A stretch of 64,000 nucleotides of DNA from Cutaneotrichosporon cavernicola (lineage: Eukaryota > Basidiomycota > Tremellomycetes > Trichosporonales > Trichosporonaceae), in the NCBI RefSeq assembly GCF_030864355.1, contig NC_083397.1:1116001-1180000 (forward strand), in the 5' to 3' direction. Position numbers and translations under genes: made by a program. How positions within the stretch are numbered: position 1 is the stretch's first letter; every line of letters begins with the position of its first letter. Shown here in pieces: positions 45,186 through 57,763 of this stretch. The notes below the pieces were generated by a model. It ran no database searches. It had not been told where the DNA came from and saw only the letters and a program-made list of their open reading frames with translations.

Positions 45186-45245
45186 CGACGGAGCCGAGCT
45201 CGACGTCGTCCCATGCTCACGCCTAGTCCAGCCCAAAGTGACTGG

Positions 45246-47043
45246 TTACGCCTCGTACGACTCGTCGTCCTCGTCGTTGGCCCATTCTGCTAAGAGGTCG
45301 TGCACTGTGTCAAAGGTGTAGAAAGACACGGCCATCGACGGCACAATCTTGACAAAGTTGGGCACGAGACCGCGGCTGGCGTCAGCGAGTACCTTTGCAG
45401 ATCCAAAGTCGTCGGATCGGTACTCACTACATTCCCTTCCAGAAGCCCTCGGACACCATTTCCCGCAGCGTCCCGATCGCGCCGAGACCCTTCTCACCGC
45501 CCAAGCCCGAGACCTGCATTTTGCGGCGCAGCACGTCGAAAGGGTGCGTGAATAGGAGCGAGATGGCACCGGCGAGGCCACCACAGAGGAGCTTGCGGGC
45601 TGCAAACTCAGTGTCGCCCATCTCGAGTTCAGGCGGCATGATGATGTTTTTCACTGCCGTCAACTCATGTAACATCAAATGGGCATTACTCACTCGATTC
45701 ATACCCGAAGAAGTTGAGCGAGACGTACGGCGCGACGCCAACGGCGGTGGCCCATGCGCCGCGGCTGGCGTTAGCGTGTGTGTGTGGTGGTGGCGCGGAC
45801 AAGACCCAGCCGCACACCGGCGTGCGGGTTCCGCTTCCCCGTCTTCCTCCAGTTCCCAGCTTTCACATCACCCTCTCATCATTCCCTCACCCTCTCCATC
45901 CCCCTCTTCTTCCAGCTCCAGCTCCCGCCTCGAGCTCTGATGTGCGCAACATTGCACTCCCACCCCTCGCTCTCACGACTCACTAGAGACCCCGAATGCC
46001 ACCCTCAGTGCGATACACCTTCTTCGTCATCCCCGCAATACCGAGTTTGGCGTCCTCGCTCGTGAACCCATGCTTGGACGAGCTCGCCATGTTGGCAGTT
46101 GCAATCGACAGGCGCGCCCGCACAAGATCGAGGGGGTACGTCGCGCTCACGGCGACGATACCGGCGCCAGCGCCAGACGCCAAGCGCAGTGGAACTGCGA
46201 TCGGTTCGTCAGGCCCACTCCACTCCTGCGCCCATCTCTTGAACATCCCGTACGACGTAAACTGCAGTGCCGAGTACGGCAGAATCTGGGGTCAGCCTCT
46301 GTGCTTTGCGATCGTTGGGATTTCGGATGGCTGACGTCTCTATCTCTTCCTCTTCCTCTCCATTCTTCTTGCCCTCCCCTCTCCTGGCTCATGCGCACGC
46401 TCGCTGGACTCACCCGCACGACATTGATGCCATTTCCCTTCATGAAGCCCGCAAAGCCCTCGTCCTTCCACATGCGCACCAAGCTTGGCCAGACTGCGCC
46501 GTACGCCTGTCCCCCCGCCCCCGACGCTGGAGTCGCCGATTGAACCTGCAGAATGATCTTGAGGCGTTCAAGAGGCGCAACAGCCGTGCGGGACGTAGCT
46601 CCTGCCAGTCCGCCCGCAATAAACGTCGAAATGATCTCTTGGTTCTCTTGCAACTTCTCGCGCCACGTCAACGGCCCTTCGTAGTCTTCTTCGAGATTGT
46701 CGTACTCTTCCTCCGGGAGTGGTGCCCATATCTGCTCGGCCCGAGGTTCTCCTCCGGGCAAGTGCTGGCCGGCGGCGCGGGCAACAGCCGCTGCTGCCTC
46801 GGGAGATACTTGTCCCAAGGGCGAGGGTGGATGGCCTCGGAGCTGGGCTGCGAGCGTGCTGAGAGGCGAGATGTGGGGGAGGGGCGGCTCATCGACCTCT
46901 GGCACGACGCCGGGGACTGGAGAGACGCCCGGGTAGCCTGCTAGGCTCTGGCCGCGAGGATTCGAGGGGCGGTCATATTCCGCAGAGGTGGGATGACGCG
47001 GATGCGGGTTGTCGGGCGTCGCGGGGGTGTGGAACCAGCGCAT
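45246..47043 (-). CDS. Mitochondrial carrier protein with long N-terminal extension
   Basis: The five exons 47043..46414, 46285..45984, 45764..45694, 45653..45428 and 45375..45246 give 452 residues. Three carrier repeats are present with the Px[DE]xx[RK] signatures PLERLK, PLDLVR and PFDVLR. Sequence order (AGGLAGATSRT, GNGINVVRILPYSALQF, ATYPLDLVRARLSI) resembles the yeast Ypr011c and SLC25A42 group, inner-membrane carriers for adenine-nucleotide-type substrates (adenosine phosphosulphates, CoA). The first ~140 residues are Pro/Gly/Ala-rich and absent from yeast homologues. They start with MRWFHTPAT but lack a clear presequence helix. The intron of 219 nt after GGIRGLY is unusually long for this locus. 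Confidence 0.94.
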
Positions 47044-47681
47044 GATGGATGGCAGAAGATGATGAAGAGGGAGGGATGGACTTGCTCGACTGGCGGTGCC
47101 CGCGACGCGGTTGAAGCTGGGCGATCAGGCGGATCCAATATGTCGACAATGAGAGCGCGAGTCGTCCGCACGCGTTACTCGCGGGAGGTTTGGACAGAGA
47201 TGCTTGCTGGTCGTGTCAATGTGGAACGCGGTCTTGGCGGATGACTTTGTGCCGGTGACTTCCCTTCGGATAAGTGATCGGAGATGGTCGGATGTGGGCC
47301 AGGGCACGCCCCCTCGCCTCGCGGGTTGGCACGGAAATCGGAGACGGGCTGTTGTCCTCACTGCCAGTGGATGCACGCAAACGATCACCAGTCTGCTCGG
47401 CGTGGTCGGTGGATGGAAGAGCAAGCAGGTGTAATGCAAGTTCTACACTTGGTATTCAGTGTATGCGTTGCGACTTCCTCATGTGCCCACCTCCGGGTGC
47501 AACTGGTGAAATGAACGGGGAAACGGGTGGGGTAGAAGGCACGCGCGGAACTTTGACTTGGCTTGCGATCGATGTGGTTACAGGGCCAAGCGGCCACCAA
47601 CTGATTGAGCTTCATAATGCTAGGATATACTACTGCAAAGGACCACATCCATAGAGCAACAATTCTACAGCTACAGCTACA
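47044..47681. other. Intergenic region
   Basis: It covers the promoter of the carrier gene and the 3' flank of the ABC transporter gene. No gene was seen. Confidence 0.55.
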
Positions 47682-50600
47682 CTAGCTCTTCATCGCCTGC
47701 ACCAACTTGGCAAAGTACGAGTCCTTGTCCTCCTTGAGAGCGCTAGGCGAGTCAAACTCAAGCACTTTGCCCGCACCAAGGACCAAAATCTTGTCGTAGT
47801 CCATTACAGTCGCCAGGCGATGCGCCACCGTCAGCACCGTCGTGTCCGACGGCAGGTCACGGATCGACTTCTGGATGACCGCGTCGGTCGCGAAATCAAC
47901 AGACGCAGTCGCCTCGTCCAGAATCAGCACCTTGCTCCGGCGCACAAGTGCGCGTGCGAGCGCCACGAGCTGCCGCTGCCCCTGCGAGAGGTTCGAGCCG
48001 CCAGCGGCAATCTGCGTGTCCAGCGTGATGCGCATCGGAGTGGCTCCGCCGGAAGGAGCACGTGCCACCGCACGAAGGCCTGAGCGGTCAAGTGCGTCGT
48101 TCAGCTCCGCGTCCTGCCGCTCGCCAAACGGATCGAGATTGAAACGCAGAGTGCCCGAGAGCAGGATTGGGTCTTGCGGGATGATTGTCACGTTCGAGCG
48201 CAAGTCGTGCAGATTGATTTTGTCCGTCTCCTTGCCATCGATTAGAACCGTACCTGTGGTCGGGAGCATGCGGAGGAGAGCGAGAGCAAGGGTGGACTTG
48301 CCGCTGCCAGTTCGTCCCACAATGCCGACCTTCTCGCCGCTCTTGACGGTGAACGTGAGATTGTCAAGCACGGTCGGGCCATCCTCGGAGTACTTGGCAC
48401 TCAGACCCTCAAACACGATCTCGCCAGACGACGGCCAGGCGGCGGGCGTCGCAAGATGGCTCTGGTATTTCGGCTCCTGGTCAATGGAGAGGTAGTCTTC
48501 GATGCGTTCGACCGAGTTGCCCTGCACCTCCATGTCGTTGAGCATCCGAACCCACCAGAGGATGGTGCCTGCGAACGAAATGGCCTGCATGAGGACAAAG
48601 CCAGAGGTATCGGGGCCCAGGTGGACGACGTAGACGAGGAAGATGGCGAGCGTCATGGAGAACAGACCGCCGAGCATGTCGATCCGCACAGTCACCCAGC
48701 GGTTCAGGTTGTAGAATGCAGTGGCCGTGCGCGTGTACTTGTCGGCCTTCTCACGCGTCTGGTTCTTGATTTGCTCCTGAGCGCCGTACGCACGAATGGA
48801 GACGATGCCAGAAACTGATGAGGCCAGATGCGAGAACAGTGGGCTCTTGGCGTTCGACATCTCACGCTTGACGCTGAGTTGTGCGTGGATGTACATCTCG
48901 CCGATAAATCCGCCGAGCACGCCCATGATGATGGCCGGGATGCTGAAGAAGGGGACCATAACGACAATGGTGGCCAGTTTGATGATCAGGCCCATGGTGA
49001 TATCGAACACCCCAACAGCGAGCTCGGTGAATGGACCATCAACCGACCTCATGTCCTTGGTGAAGCGCGAGATGATGCGGCCCACCGGTGTCGTGTCGAT
49101 GAAGCGCATGCATGCACCAAAAATGTGGTCGACCAGCTTCTGGTGAATCGCGCGCGACGCCTTCATCGCGCCAATGTAGTAGATGATTGCGGATACCGCG
49201 AAACCCAGAACACTGAGCACGACCCACACCACGTAGAGGCCAAGCCAGAAGGGAACTGATACCCAGTCGGGGTCAGGGACCTGTTCGTACGCCTTCGCCC
49301 AGCGGCCAAGCCACCACGTCTGGAAGGACGCCAAGGCCTGGCCGCCGAAGAGCAGAGCAAAGTAGATGATCCAGAAGGACGGCCCGCCGAACGTGCCGAA
49401 GAACGACATGAGTGCCCGGCGCGAGATGCGGCCTTCCGACTTCTCCTCGTCCTTGATGAGCTTGGAAGGCTTCTTCGCGTGACCGTTTCCGTTCTCCTCC
49501 TCAGCCTCTTCGAGGTCGTCGGGAGTCGGTACCACAGTCGTGTCTTCGTCCACCTCGGACGTCTGGCCCGCGCTGGTGAGGTCAACCTCGGATGGGACTG
49601 CGGAGATCATCGAGGCGTCAATGGGCCCGGCATGCGCGACACTGCCATCCGCGTCCAGCATCACCATGTAGTCGGCGACAGGCCCAGCGAGGTGCGTGTG
49701 GTGCGTCACGAGCACGATGGTGCGGTCCTTGACGAGGTCGCCTTTGAAGAGGTTGTCGAGGATGAAGCGCGACGTGAGAGTGTCGAGAGCAGCAAATATG
49801 TCGTCGAGGAGCACAATGGCGGAACCAGAGTAGATTGCGCGTGCCAGTGTGACACGAGCCTTCTGTCCGCCACTGAGGGTGATACCCTTCTCGCCGATCT
49901 CAGTCTCGTCGCCGTCGTCAAAGAGCTTGAGATCCGTCTCCAGCGCGCAGTCGTGCAACACCTTGCGGTAGAGTGCGCGGTCGTATGGCTTGCCGAACAG
50001 GATGTTCTCCTTGATGGAAGTGGACGTGCACCAGCTCTCCTGCGCGGCAAAGGACACACCACCCTCGCGAGGCAGGTGGAAGAACGCGGTGTCGTTCTCA
50101 GGCTCAAAATGAAGCTCGCCGATGAGAGCCGCAAGGAAAGAGCTCTTGCCGCTGCCGGTAGGACCGCAGACAAGGTTGATCTTGCCCTTCCAGAACGTCA
50201 CATCTGGGACCCTGAGGCGGAAGTTGATAACGTTCTTGTCGGGAGAGTCCGTTCCCCACGCAAACACAGCGTCCTTAACACGAATCAAGCCGTCCTTCTC
50301 GGCTTCGATCTTCTCCGGCGTGTTGACGACGACTTGGTTGCCCTGTGAGTACGCGTCGATCATTTCGCTCTCGTTCAAGAACTTGTTCAGGCGTTGGAGT
50401 GAGACAGCAGAGGTGATCCACTCAGAGATCATGTAGAACCCCATCATCATTTGACCCTTTAGGAGCTCGAACACTGCCATTGAGGTGTAGACGGTGGACG
50501 AAGTGAGGTGCTTCTTCTCGACGAGAGTGTACCCGGCGAACGCCGCAACCATTACCATTACGGGGAGCAGGATGTTGACCATCTCGAGCAGGCTGTGGTT

Positions 50601-52677
50601 AGTTGGCCCAACCAATCCACAACTCACAGATTCAGCACACGGCGCTTCCACGTGAGCTTGAGCTCGGCTTCGCGCTTGACAGCAATGCGCGCCTTGATCT
50701 TCTCCTCCCAACCGAACATCTTGATAATGCGCAGGGCGCCAACCGCCTCAGTGACCGCATCGACACGGGCGTCGGTGGCTTCCATCTTGCCCGTCTGTAC
50801 CCTTGTCGCGAGCGCGGTGAACCAGCCGGGCAGGGGGAGCGTAAGGATCATGGCAGCAACACCGAAAAGCGCGCCTGGGGTCAATGTTGAACTCGAGCTT
50901 GGACATACTGTAGCTGAGAACCTCATAAAGCAGGTAGAGGCAAAGCGCGACCTGGATTGGGATGTAAACAATGACCAGAGGGATGTCACGCCCCTCGACG
51001 ACAGATTCCACGTCTTGGGCCATGAGGACATTGATTCGCCCAACGATGCCCTGGCTGTGGGACGCCTTAGCTTCGGCGACAGGCTCGGTTTCCGCTTTTG
51101 CAGCTGAGTTGCCGTGCGCAGCCTGGACCGTGGGGTCCAGAATCTGCGATTCGTCGGGGGTGTCGACCGAGATGCCCGAAGCCTCGCCATCAAGCTTCTC
51201 TTCCTCGCTGCCGACGCTGTCCTTCATGCGGAGGCGGAGAGCCTGGTCAAAGAGCAGCTGGGTCAGGATAGCCTCGCCGCGGACGAGGAAACGAGTCATC
51301 ATGAAAATGTAGTATTGGATGGCGAGAGACGACATGAGCGGGGCGAGGAAGAGGAGTAAGACCCAGAGGATGGGCCGGATACGAGCATTTTCGCCGTCCG
51401 TTTCGAGGTAGGTGAGGACGTTCTTGATCGCGTACGCCGGCATAATCTCGGCGATCGCAGCGACGACGCACATCATGCTCGCCCAGAAAAGGGTGGACCT
51501 GAACACGTACGCTAGGTTGAAAAACAGGTGGCGCTGAGGCAGCCCCTGCTCGCGGCGCTTGACGGGGTCGAGTGTCTTCATGTGCTGACCGTACAAGTAC
51601 TCAGCACGGTCGTAGTCGGCTAACGGGTGGAAGTCATCATAAGGAAGGGAGGAAGTGCCCCACGCCTTGAGGACCAGGCCGGTCATGAATTCGTAGAAGA
51701 CGAAGAAGAGAGGCGGCGCCGTTTGTTCGGGATGGATCAGCTCTGGCGGAGTCGGCTTGAGGGGGTCGACTGGGACATAAGTGCGCGGGCGGATGAGGGG
51801 GATCATGACACCAGCAAATCCGAGGATGCCAATACGCGTCCAAGTCACCCAGTTGTTCACGTCCGACGGCGAGAGGTAGTATGTGAGCGACGGCCAGATG
51901 TCGCGGTACGCGTACAGAGCGAACGCGAGGATGAGGAGCAGATCGACATGGTTCGTGAGTTTTCTGCGGAGCTTGGTGCGGCGTAGCGTGAGGAGTAGGA
52001 AGCTGAAGAGGAGGTTGTAGAGCTAGTGTGAGCAACGACAGTCAGAGGACGCACGTAGAAGAAGCTGACGCCGAACTCTGCCCACTCGAGTGCTGAGAAC
52101 TCGTCGAGGATCGGCTTGTCCTTCCTCTTCTTGCCCTTCTTCTTCTTCTTCTTCATGATTTCGGCATAGCTCTCATTCTTCCCCTCCTTGGGTGGTGGTT
52201 CTGCCTGGATAGCAGCGAGGATGCTGAGACCGACAAGCACGCAGAGGCAGATCGTGCGCACAAAATCGAGTAACGCGATAAATGCACCCTCGGTCATGAG
52301 AGCGCGGACGTGAGCACGGAGGTCGGACCACAGCCCTTGAGAGGGCATGACGGGTGGGACCACCTCGATCTCGACCTCTTCGCCCTCCTGGCCTTCGAGG
52401 AAGACGCCCTGGCGGCGTTTATAGCGCTTATAGACCCAAGGGATACCATAGGAGAGAAGAAGAGCGACGGCTGAGATGACGGCGAGTAGAGGGAGGAGGA
52501 AGAGTGTATGCCTCAGAATGAAGGGAGCGGGACTGGCCGTCAGCGCTGAACGTTTCATTCTCATGCCCGTACTCACTGTGGCTTTGGGCGGGATTCCTTG
52601 AACGCAGTCATGTAGCCTCTGCCCATGTATGCCACCTTGGCGGCCTGCACGATGCCTTGAGCTTGTGCGAACGCCAT
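47682..52677 (-). CDS. ABCC-type (MRP) ABC transporter, full length
   Basis: The five exons 52677..52577, 52532..52055, 52022..50909, 50874..50628 and 50592..47682 give 1616 residues. An N-terminal group of hydrophobic helices (TMD0-like) with a lysine-rich loop (MKKKKKKGKKRK) precedes two TMD-NBD halves. NBD1 has Walker A GPTGSGKS (~790), signature LSGGQ and Walker B followed by Asp (VLLDD), the usual non-catalytic form in ABCC proteins. NBD2 has GRTGSGKS (~1406), LSQGQ and LILDE, so one complete ATP site exists. Relatives in yeast (Ycf1, Bpt1, Vmr1, Nft1) sit in the vacuole and move glutathione conjugates, metals and drugs; location and substrate here are inference. The start codon at 52677 is the only in-frame ATG before the first helix. 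Confidence 0.95.
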
Positions 52678-55600
52678 TTCGGCTAGGCGGTAGCCACTGT
52701 TTGGTTTGTGTGGCTGATGGAGGAGAAAGTTGAGGTAGGGATGAGGTGACGTCGTGACGTCGGTGTAGTTTTGAAAGTTGATGGACCGAGTTGTAACCAA
52801 GAAATAAACTTGTGATTCTGGCCGGGGTTCAGTTGACTCGATGCTGATCGACTTTACGGCTTTGGAGCCAACTAGTCAACGCGGAACGCGGATAGATTGA
52901 AATAAGTCGACTAACCCGGTATCGGAGCCGGAGCCGGAGCTTGAGCTTGGGTGGTCGAGTGGGGGTTGGAGCTGCTCAACGAGCTAATAGGGAAAGGAAA
53001 TGGGTTAAAAGTGCATCACCTATGAATCATCTGAACGAAGTATGGACCATGTGTGTCAATGTTGATTTAATCTGAATCCGCTTCCACAAAGCCGCATGGT
53101 CATCATGCCTTCACACTCCCAGGGTTGAACCCTCATGTCTACTAAACTCTGATCCACTGCTACACTGCTTCTCTGCTCCTCTGCCAAATCTCAGTTGACT
53201 CATGTTCGCGTGTCATGCTCTCGGATCTCGGATTTCCCCCGATAAGCATCGCATGGTGCACAGGCGGGTCTCGATCCGATATGACTTTATCGGCTGCACA
53301 AATTCTACTGTCGGCCAAGCCAGAATGTCTTAAAATACAAGGCCGGATCCGGCCCAAGCAAGTGGGTAGATTGACGATTGGAGGATCGCATGGAGGACGA
53401 ATTGAACATGTCCAGGAACAACTGTGCACAACTACCACCTTTGTACCTGTGAGCCTTGGGCAATTGGACAACATTCAGTACAAGATCTACATGAACCTGT
53501 TGAGTTGCGAACACCGCGGCCATGCCAGCGCGACACTCTCCGAGCTGCGCTAGCTGTGAACGCTCTGAACAAGTTGCAACCTTGCGAGCTCAACAGTGCA
53601 GATCAATTGTGCACAAAACAGTACTGTCGGGTGAGCGTGTGCCTGGTCCTGTACCTGTCTGTCGGTTGTCACCGAGACCTCGGCTGAGAACATGCGAGAG
53701 TTGGTCCACGGCCTACTGTGGCTTCAGTGCTGCAAGGTGTGAAGCGTGCAGAAGGGGTGGTGTTAGCAAGACAAGCTTCTCGCCTGTCGTCTCTCGTCCT
53801 CGGGGGATCGGTGGGGACCAGCTCTCTGGATCTCTGGATCGCTGGTGACCTGGTTGTGAGTGGCGAAGCACCTGGGCAATGCACCAGATCCATGGCCAGG
53901 AATGGATGGTGGGCAGCATTCCTCCACAATATCCACACCCGTTCAGTGACAAAGCCGATCGGTGCTGGGATGGCTGAGTAACGGTGGGTGGCCCGGATCT
54001 GACGATCTGACATAAGAGCTCAGTTGGGTCGTAGGCGCGCGTGATACGTGATTGTGGAGCAGGCGGCTTGCTACCTGCTGGCCTGTTGCTGATGCCGTCT
54101 GCATAGATGGGGGAGAGGGAGATTTGGCTCAGGTCAAACGTGATCGGGAAGGACAATGACGCATTGGCCGTGGAGCGGGATCGGGTTCCCCGAAGAGAGC
54201 CGACTGTCAGAATTGGTGTCGTTGGTGCATTTGGAGCGCAGCTGGGGCGTAGCCACTCGTCCTACGCACCTAGAATGAAACGTACCCGCGCGCATGGTAG
54301 GTGGTTAGGCCTCAGGCGGCTTGTTGCCAAGCGCTGAAAGGCCAAACAGCAACTGCATGCTCGGATTAAACCAAGATTCGACGAAGTGAGAGTGAGGGAT
54401 GTTCCATTACACGGGTCCTGGGTCCATGTCGATGGCTTGAAACGGGCTCGTGACGTTAACGTGACTGCCTGTGCGCGATTTCTGGAATGCCATGACAACT
54501 GAACCCCATGGCTTCCAATAACTAGCATTCCAACTCAACGCGCAGTTGACATGTGGACGTCGAGCGTTGCCTCGCGCCTCGCGTGTGAGACACGAACGGC
54601 AGTAGGCTATTGTTGGCCACGTCACTTTGGTAAGCGTCGACGTCGAGGGCGAAAACGTAAGATGGTGTCCTGGTGGGCTATGTGGGCTCCCAACCTCTGC
54701 CTGGCAAACTAACATTTTGACAAGCTGGTCGCTCTGAAGCGAGGTCTCCGACGTCACTGAACAGTGGCGTAAGAACGCCACTGTTCCTGGTTCCTGATCC
54801 AATCCGTTCAGAGGTGGAAGAGGTGGCCAGGGAAAGGCATTAGACCAGAGGATAAACGGGTTGGTCACTTAAGTTGACAGGGCCGATCAGGGCAACTTTG
54901 CCACTTGGAGGCCATTTGGAGGGTTAATTCTCAACCAAAGATGCCGCAAAGGCAAAATGTCATTTCTAACCGGTGGCATTGGCGGATCCAGATTGAAATT
55001 AACAATAAATTTTAGCCCTTTGTATTACCCTGAGGTTGACATTTGTAATAATAGGTGGGGGTATCGAATAGGGGTAGGAAGAGGTGAGGAGGTAGGACAA
55101 TTATGAGGTAGGCGGGGTAAATGGGGTAATACCGCGAACAAGGGGTCAACGTCGGCATTCCAATGGCCACTCTCAGGGCAAATGGCCAGAGGCAGTCTGA
55201 CGGCGCTCAATAGGCTCTGTGGCTCTGTGGGAAACCCAATCCGAAGCAGCCATGAAGTACAGCAGTAGAGCACATGACCTCGTCACCCACAACTCCCACC
55301 CCCCTCCCTCCTCCCTCCAACAGGTAATACCTATGACTAAGTAGACAGTCCTGCCTAGGATGCCAGACCTCGCACCCCATAACTGTTCAGCTCACAGGCC
55401 CAACAGAATCTCTCCATAAATCCAACAAACCAACTTTGTATCGCACTCTTCTTGACGACACAGAGATCTTCGCCACCACTACGCCCACATCGATCTCATC
55501 CTTTGAATATCGATACACATCAACAACTCAACAACTCAACAAGTGTGAACAATCTCGTCGATCCAGGTCCACGTTCGTCCTCCCACTTAACGAACCCATA

Positions 55601-56053
55601 ACCCCCCGCGCACAGTCCCATTCTCCCACACCCCCACATCAACCCAACCCCCTTCCTCCCCCCCTTCCCCCCCCCCCCCCTCGGCATTTACATCCACTCT
55701 CTCACTCTCTCTCACACTCTCTCTCTCTCATCTAGCTCAATTCCGACCGCCACTCTCGTCGGATCTGCAGCTGGACATCTCGTCTTCCTTCCCCAACAAC
55801 CCAACATCTATCATTACTTGGTCACACTGTCCTGCACCAAATTCCCGAACACCGTGCTCCCTCCAACCTTCCTCTCCTCGTAACGCTCTCACCTCGAGAC
55901 CCTTGACGTTGCCTCGAATCCTCGCGGCCCGTCCACATCAGCTTCTCTCGTTCTCAAAGTTACAGCACGCTTAAGAGAGGTCCCTCAACACATCCGTCTT
56001 CCTCGGCCTTCCCAATTCAACCCCTCCTCGCCAACCCCTACCAACCAACAACA
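52678..56053. other. Gene-poor region
   Basis: About 3.4 kb between the divergent ABC transporter and IGO1 genes. Frames up to 150 codons exist but start at non-ATG codons, lack motifs and have no consistent splice context. The stretch 55600-55735 is a poly-C and CT dinucleotide tract leading into the IGO1 leader. No repeat family or RNA gene was recognised. Confidence 0.5.
55655..55735. repeat. Poly-C and CT simple-sequence tract
   Basis: A run of Cs (about 55667-55680) is followed by CTCT repeats. It lies about 320 bp before the IGO1 start, in the promoter or leader. Confidence 0.85.
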
Positions 56054-57051
56054 ATGAATCCCCACAAGATGGTGAGTTCGCCACTGTCGCACACGATGGC
56101 TGCACGCCATGCCGAAGCAAGCTGACATACCAGAACAAGGTGGACGTCTCGGTGTGTTTCCCCTCTGCGGCCCCCTGCGCCCTGGCTGAGGGAAGGTTGC
56201 TAACATGTACAGTCCATGAGCGCCGAGGACCAGAAAGCGTTCAGGATGTACGGCAAGGTTCCTCAGAAGAGCGTTCTAAGCAAGATCAACAAGGTGCGTT
56301 ACACTCGAACACGTTCCGACATGGGCGAACCAGCGTACGATGCTCTCGTCTGTGAGGGGCTTGCGCCCCTCGCAGTCGGTGGGTTCCCCCGTTCACTGCG
56401 CCCTTTTGTGTTTAAGCTTCTGACTCGTCGCAGGAACGCAAGTACTTCGATTCGGGCGACTACATGATGTCCAAGGCGGGTGTCTCACCTGCCCAGCCTC
56501 TGGGAACCGCCATCCCCACTCCGGAAGGGTATGTCGTGGTGGTTGCAGTGATCGGACGCTCACCTCAGCCTTCCTCACGCCTCGCCTCCCTCGAACGGAC
56601 ACCTCTCGTCCTCTCCATCAGGCCAGCCGATCCCTTTCCCTCTCGGTCAAAGTGGCCAGGAGGCTCTCATGAACCGCCGCGCGTCGGCCGCTGTCGTCGG
56701 CGTCGGCATGCAGGCCCCTAACGAACCCATGATCATCCCCGGTTCACACCAACGGCGAGGCTCCGAGAGGTGAGTGGCGCATTGTTATTCGTTGGTGTCT
56801 GGGCGTAAGTGGTCGGCCCGAGCGAGATGGTAACCCAATCCCCAAAGTAGGGGGCACCAACGTCATGAACACGGATGTGAGGCCTGTACAGTACACTGAC
56901 ACACAGCGGTGCTCGTATCTCTCCGCCTGGGACGTTGCGCGAGTGCATGCCTCCGTCGTCCTACCCAATCCAGCACCACACGTCCTTCGGTTCGTCGCCA
57001 GTCAAGACCAGCGCTCTTGCGCGCCGCGTCGACGAGGACATCGAGATCTAA
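56054..57051 (+). CDS. IGO1: Endosulfine-family PP2A inhibitor Igo1
   Basis: The six exons 56054..56071, 56134..56151, 56213..56293, 56434..56528, 56569..56769 and 56907..57051 give 185 residues. The hallmark KYFDSGDY is at residues 42-49, with Ser46 the site phosphorylated by the Rim15/Greatwall kinase; the phospho-protein then inhibits PP2A-B55 at entry into quiescence or mitosis. Flanking VPQKSVLSKINKERK and LSKAG-like MSKAGVSPAQPLG also fit. The first two exons are 18 nt each. The acceptor of intron 4 must be at 56568, not the stronger-looking CAG at 56621, because only that keeps frame into QPIPFPLGQSGQEALMNRRAS and the final SSPVKTSALARRVDEDIEI. Confidence 0.93.
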
Positions 57052-57763
57052 GATCGTACTAGGCGTGTGTAAACGGTCGTGGTACTGGTCCTTCCGGCGG
57101 CGCGCACGACGCGAGTTCGCGGTCGAGCACAGCGCCACACAAGGGGCACGCCACGACGGCAGCATAGGCGAGCACATCAGGGTGTGTAGGTGTACGCAAG
57201 AACAAGCGTGTATAGGCTTCTTTCACATGGGCGGCCGCGGAGACACGCCGGCTACCCAATCTCTCAGGTCCATATGTATCACCATCAAACGACGAAGCGC
57301 GAGCAACGAGCGAGCCGGAGCGAGCCTCCGCGCACAGAGGGACTGGCGTTTATTAATGGGCGTGACATTTTGTGGCCGCTATCCGCTCGTTCCTTCTGTC
57401 GAGCCCGAGCCGTCAACGTGCCGCAGGCACCAGATCTGATCCCACTGCTCACGTGTGCACCACCTGCCGACCCGACCATGCGTACACAGGGCACTCCACA
57501 TTACTCCCTGTGCGGCATGACACCAAGGGCCAAAGTCGCTTCCATACCAGGGCAAGCCTGAAAGCCACATAAACCTCGACTGCCGCACTTTGACATGTTG
57601 CAGACCAACTTGGTGCACCCATCAAGAGCTTGGACGCGCCGCGCATTGGGTCGGACCGACAGGTAAGCGAGGGAAACTGTGGCCAACTGCAGAAACATGA
57701 ACACAGCGAGTGACATCTATCTATCGATTGACAATGCAAGGTACAACAACAACGCTGAGAGCA
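57052..57763. other. Intergenic region between convergent genes
   Basis: This is the 3' flanks of IGO1 and the SRS2-like gene. No feature was seen. Confidence 0.55.

Larger units (their letters stand above)
44013..45245. other. Intergenic region with short tandem repeats
   Basis: It carries the CT-rich leader of the Tyr/Pro protein, GT/GGCGGT-rich sequence near 44500, a heptamer array (44862..44917) and a GGCGT pentamer array (45149..45185). No gene is supported. Confidence 0.55.

Noticed and set aside
49479..50348. 289-codon plus-strand frame inside the ABC transporter gene
   Set aside because: It lies antisense to NBD1, uses a non-ATG start and has no domain.
54407..54868. 153-codon minus-strand frame in the 52.7-56 kb gap
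   Set aside because: It starts at GTG, not ATG, has no motif or splice context, and the composition looks random.
56622..56721. Alternative IGO1 C-terminus from the acceptor at 56621
   Set aside because: It gives an Arg/Pro-rich shadow tail and loses the conserved end; the acceptor at 56568 keeps the family sequence.
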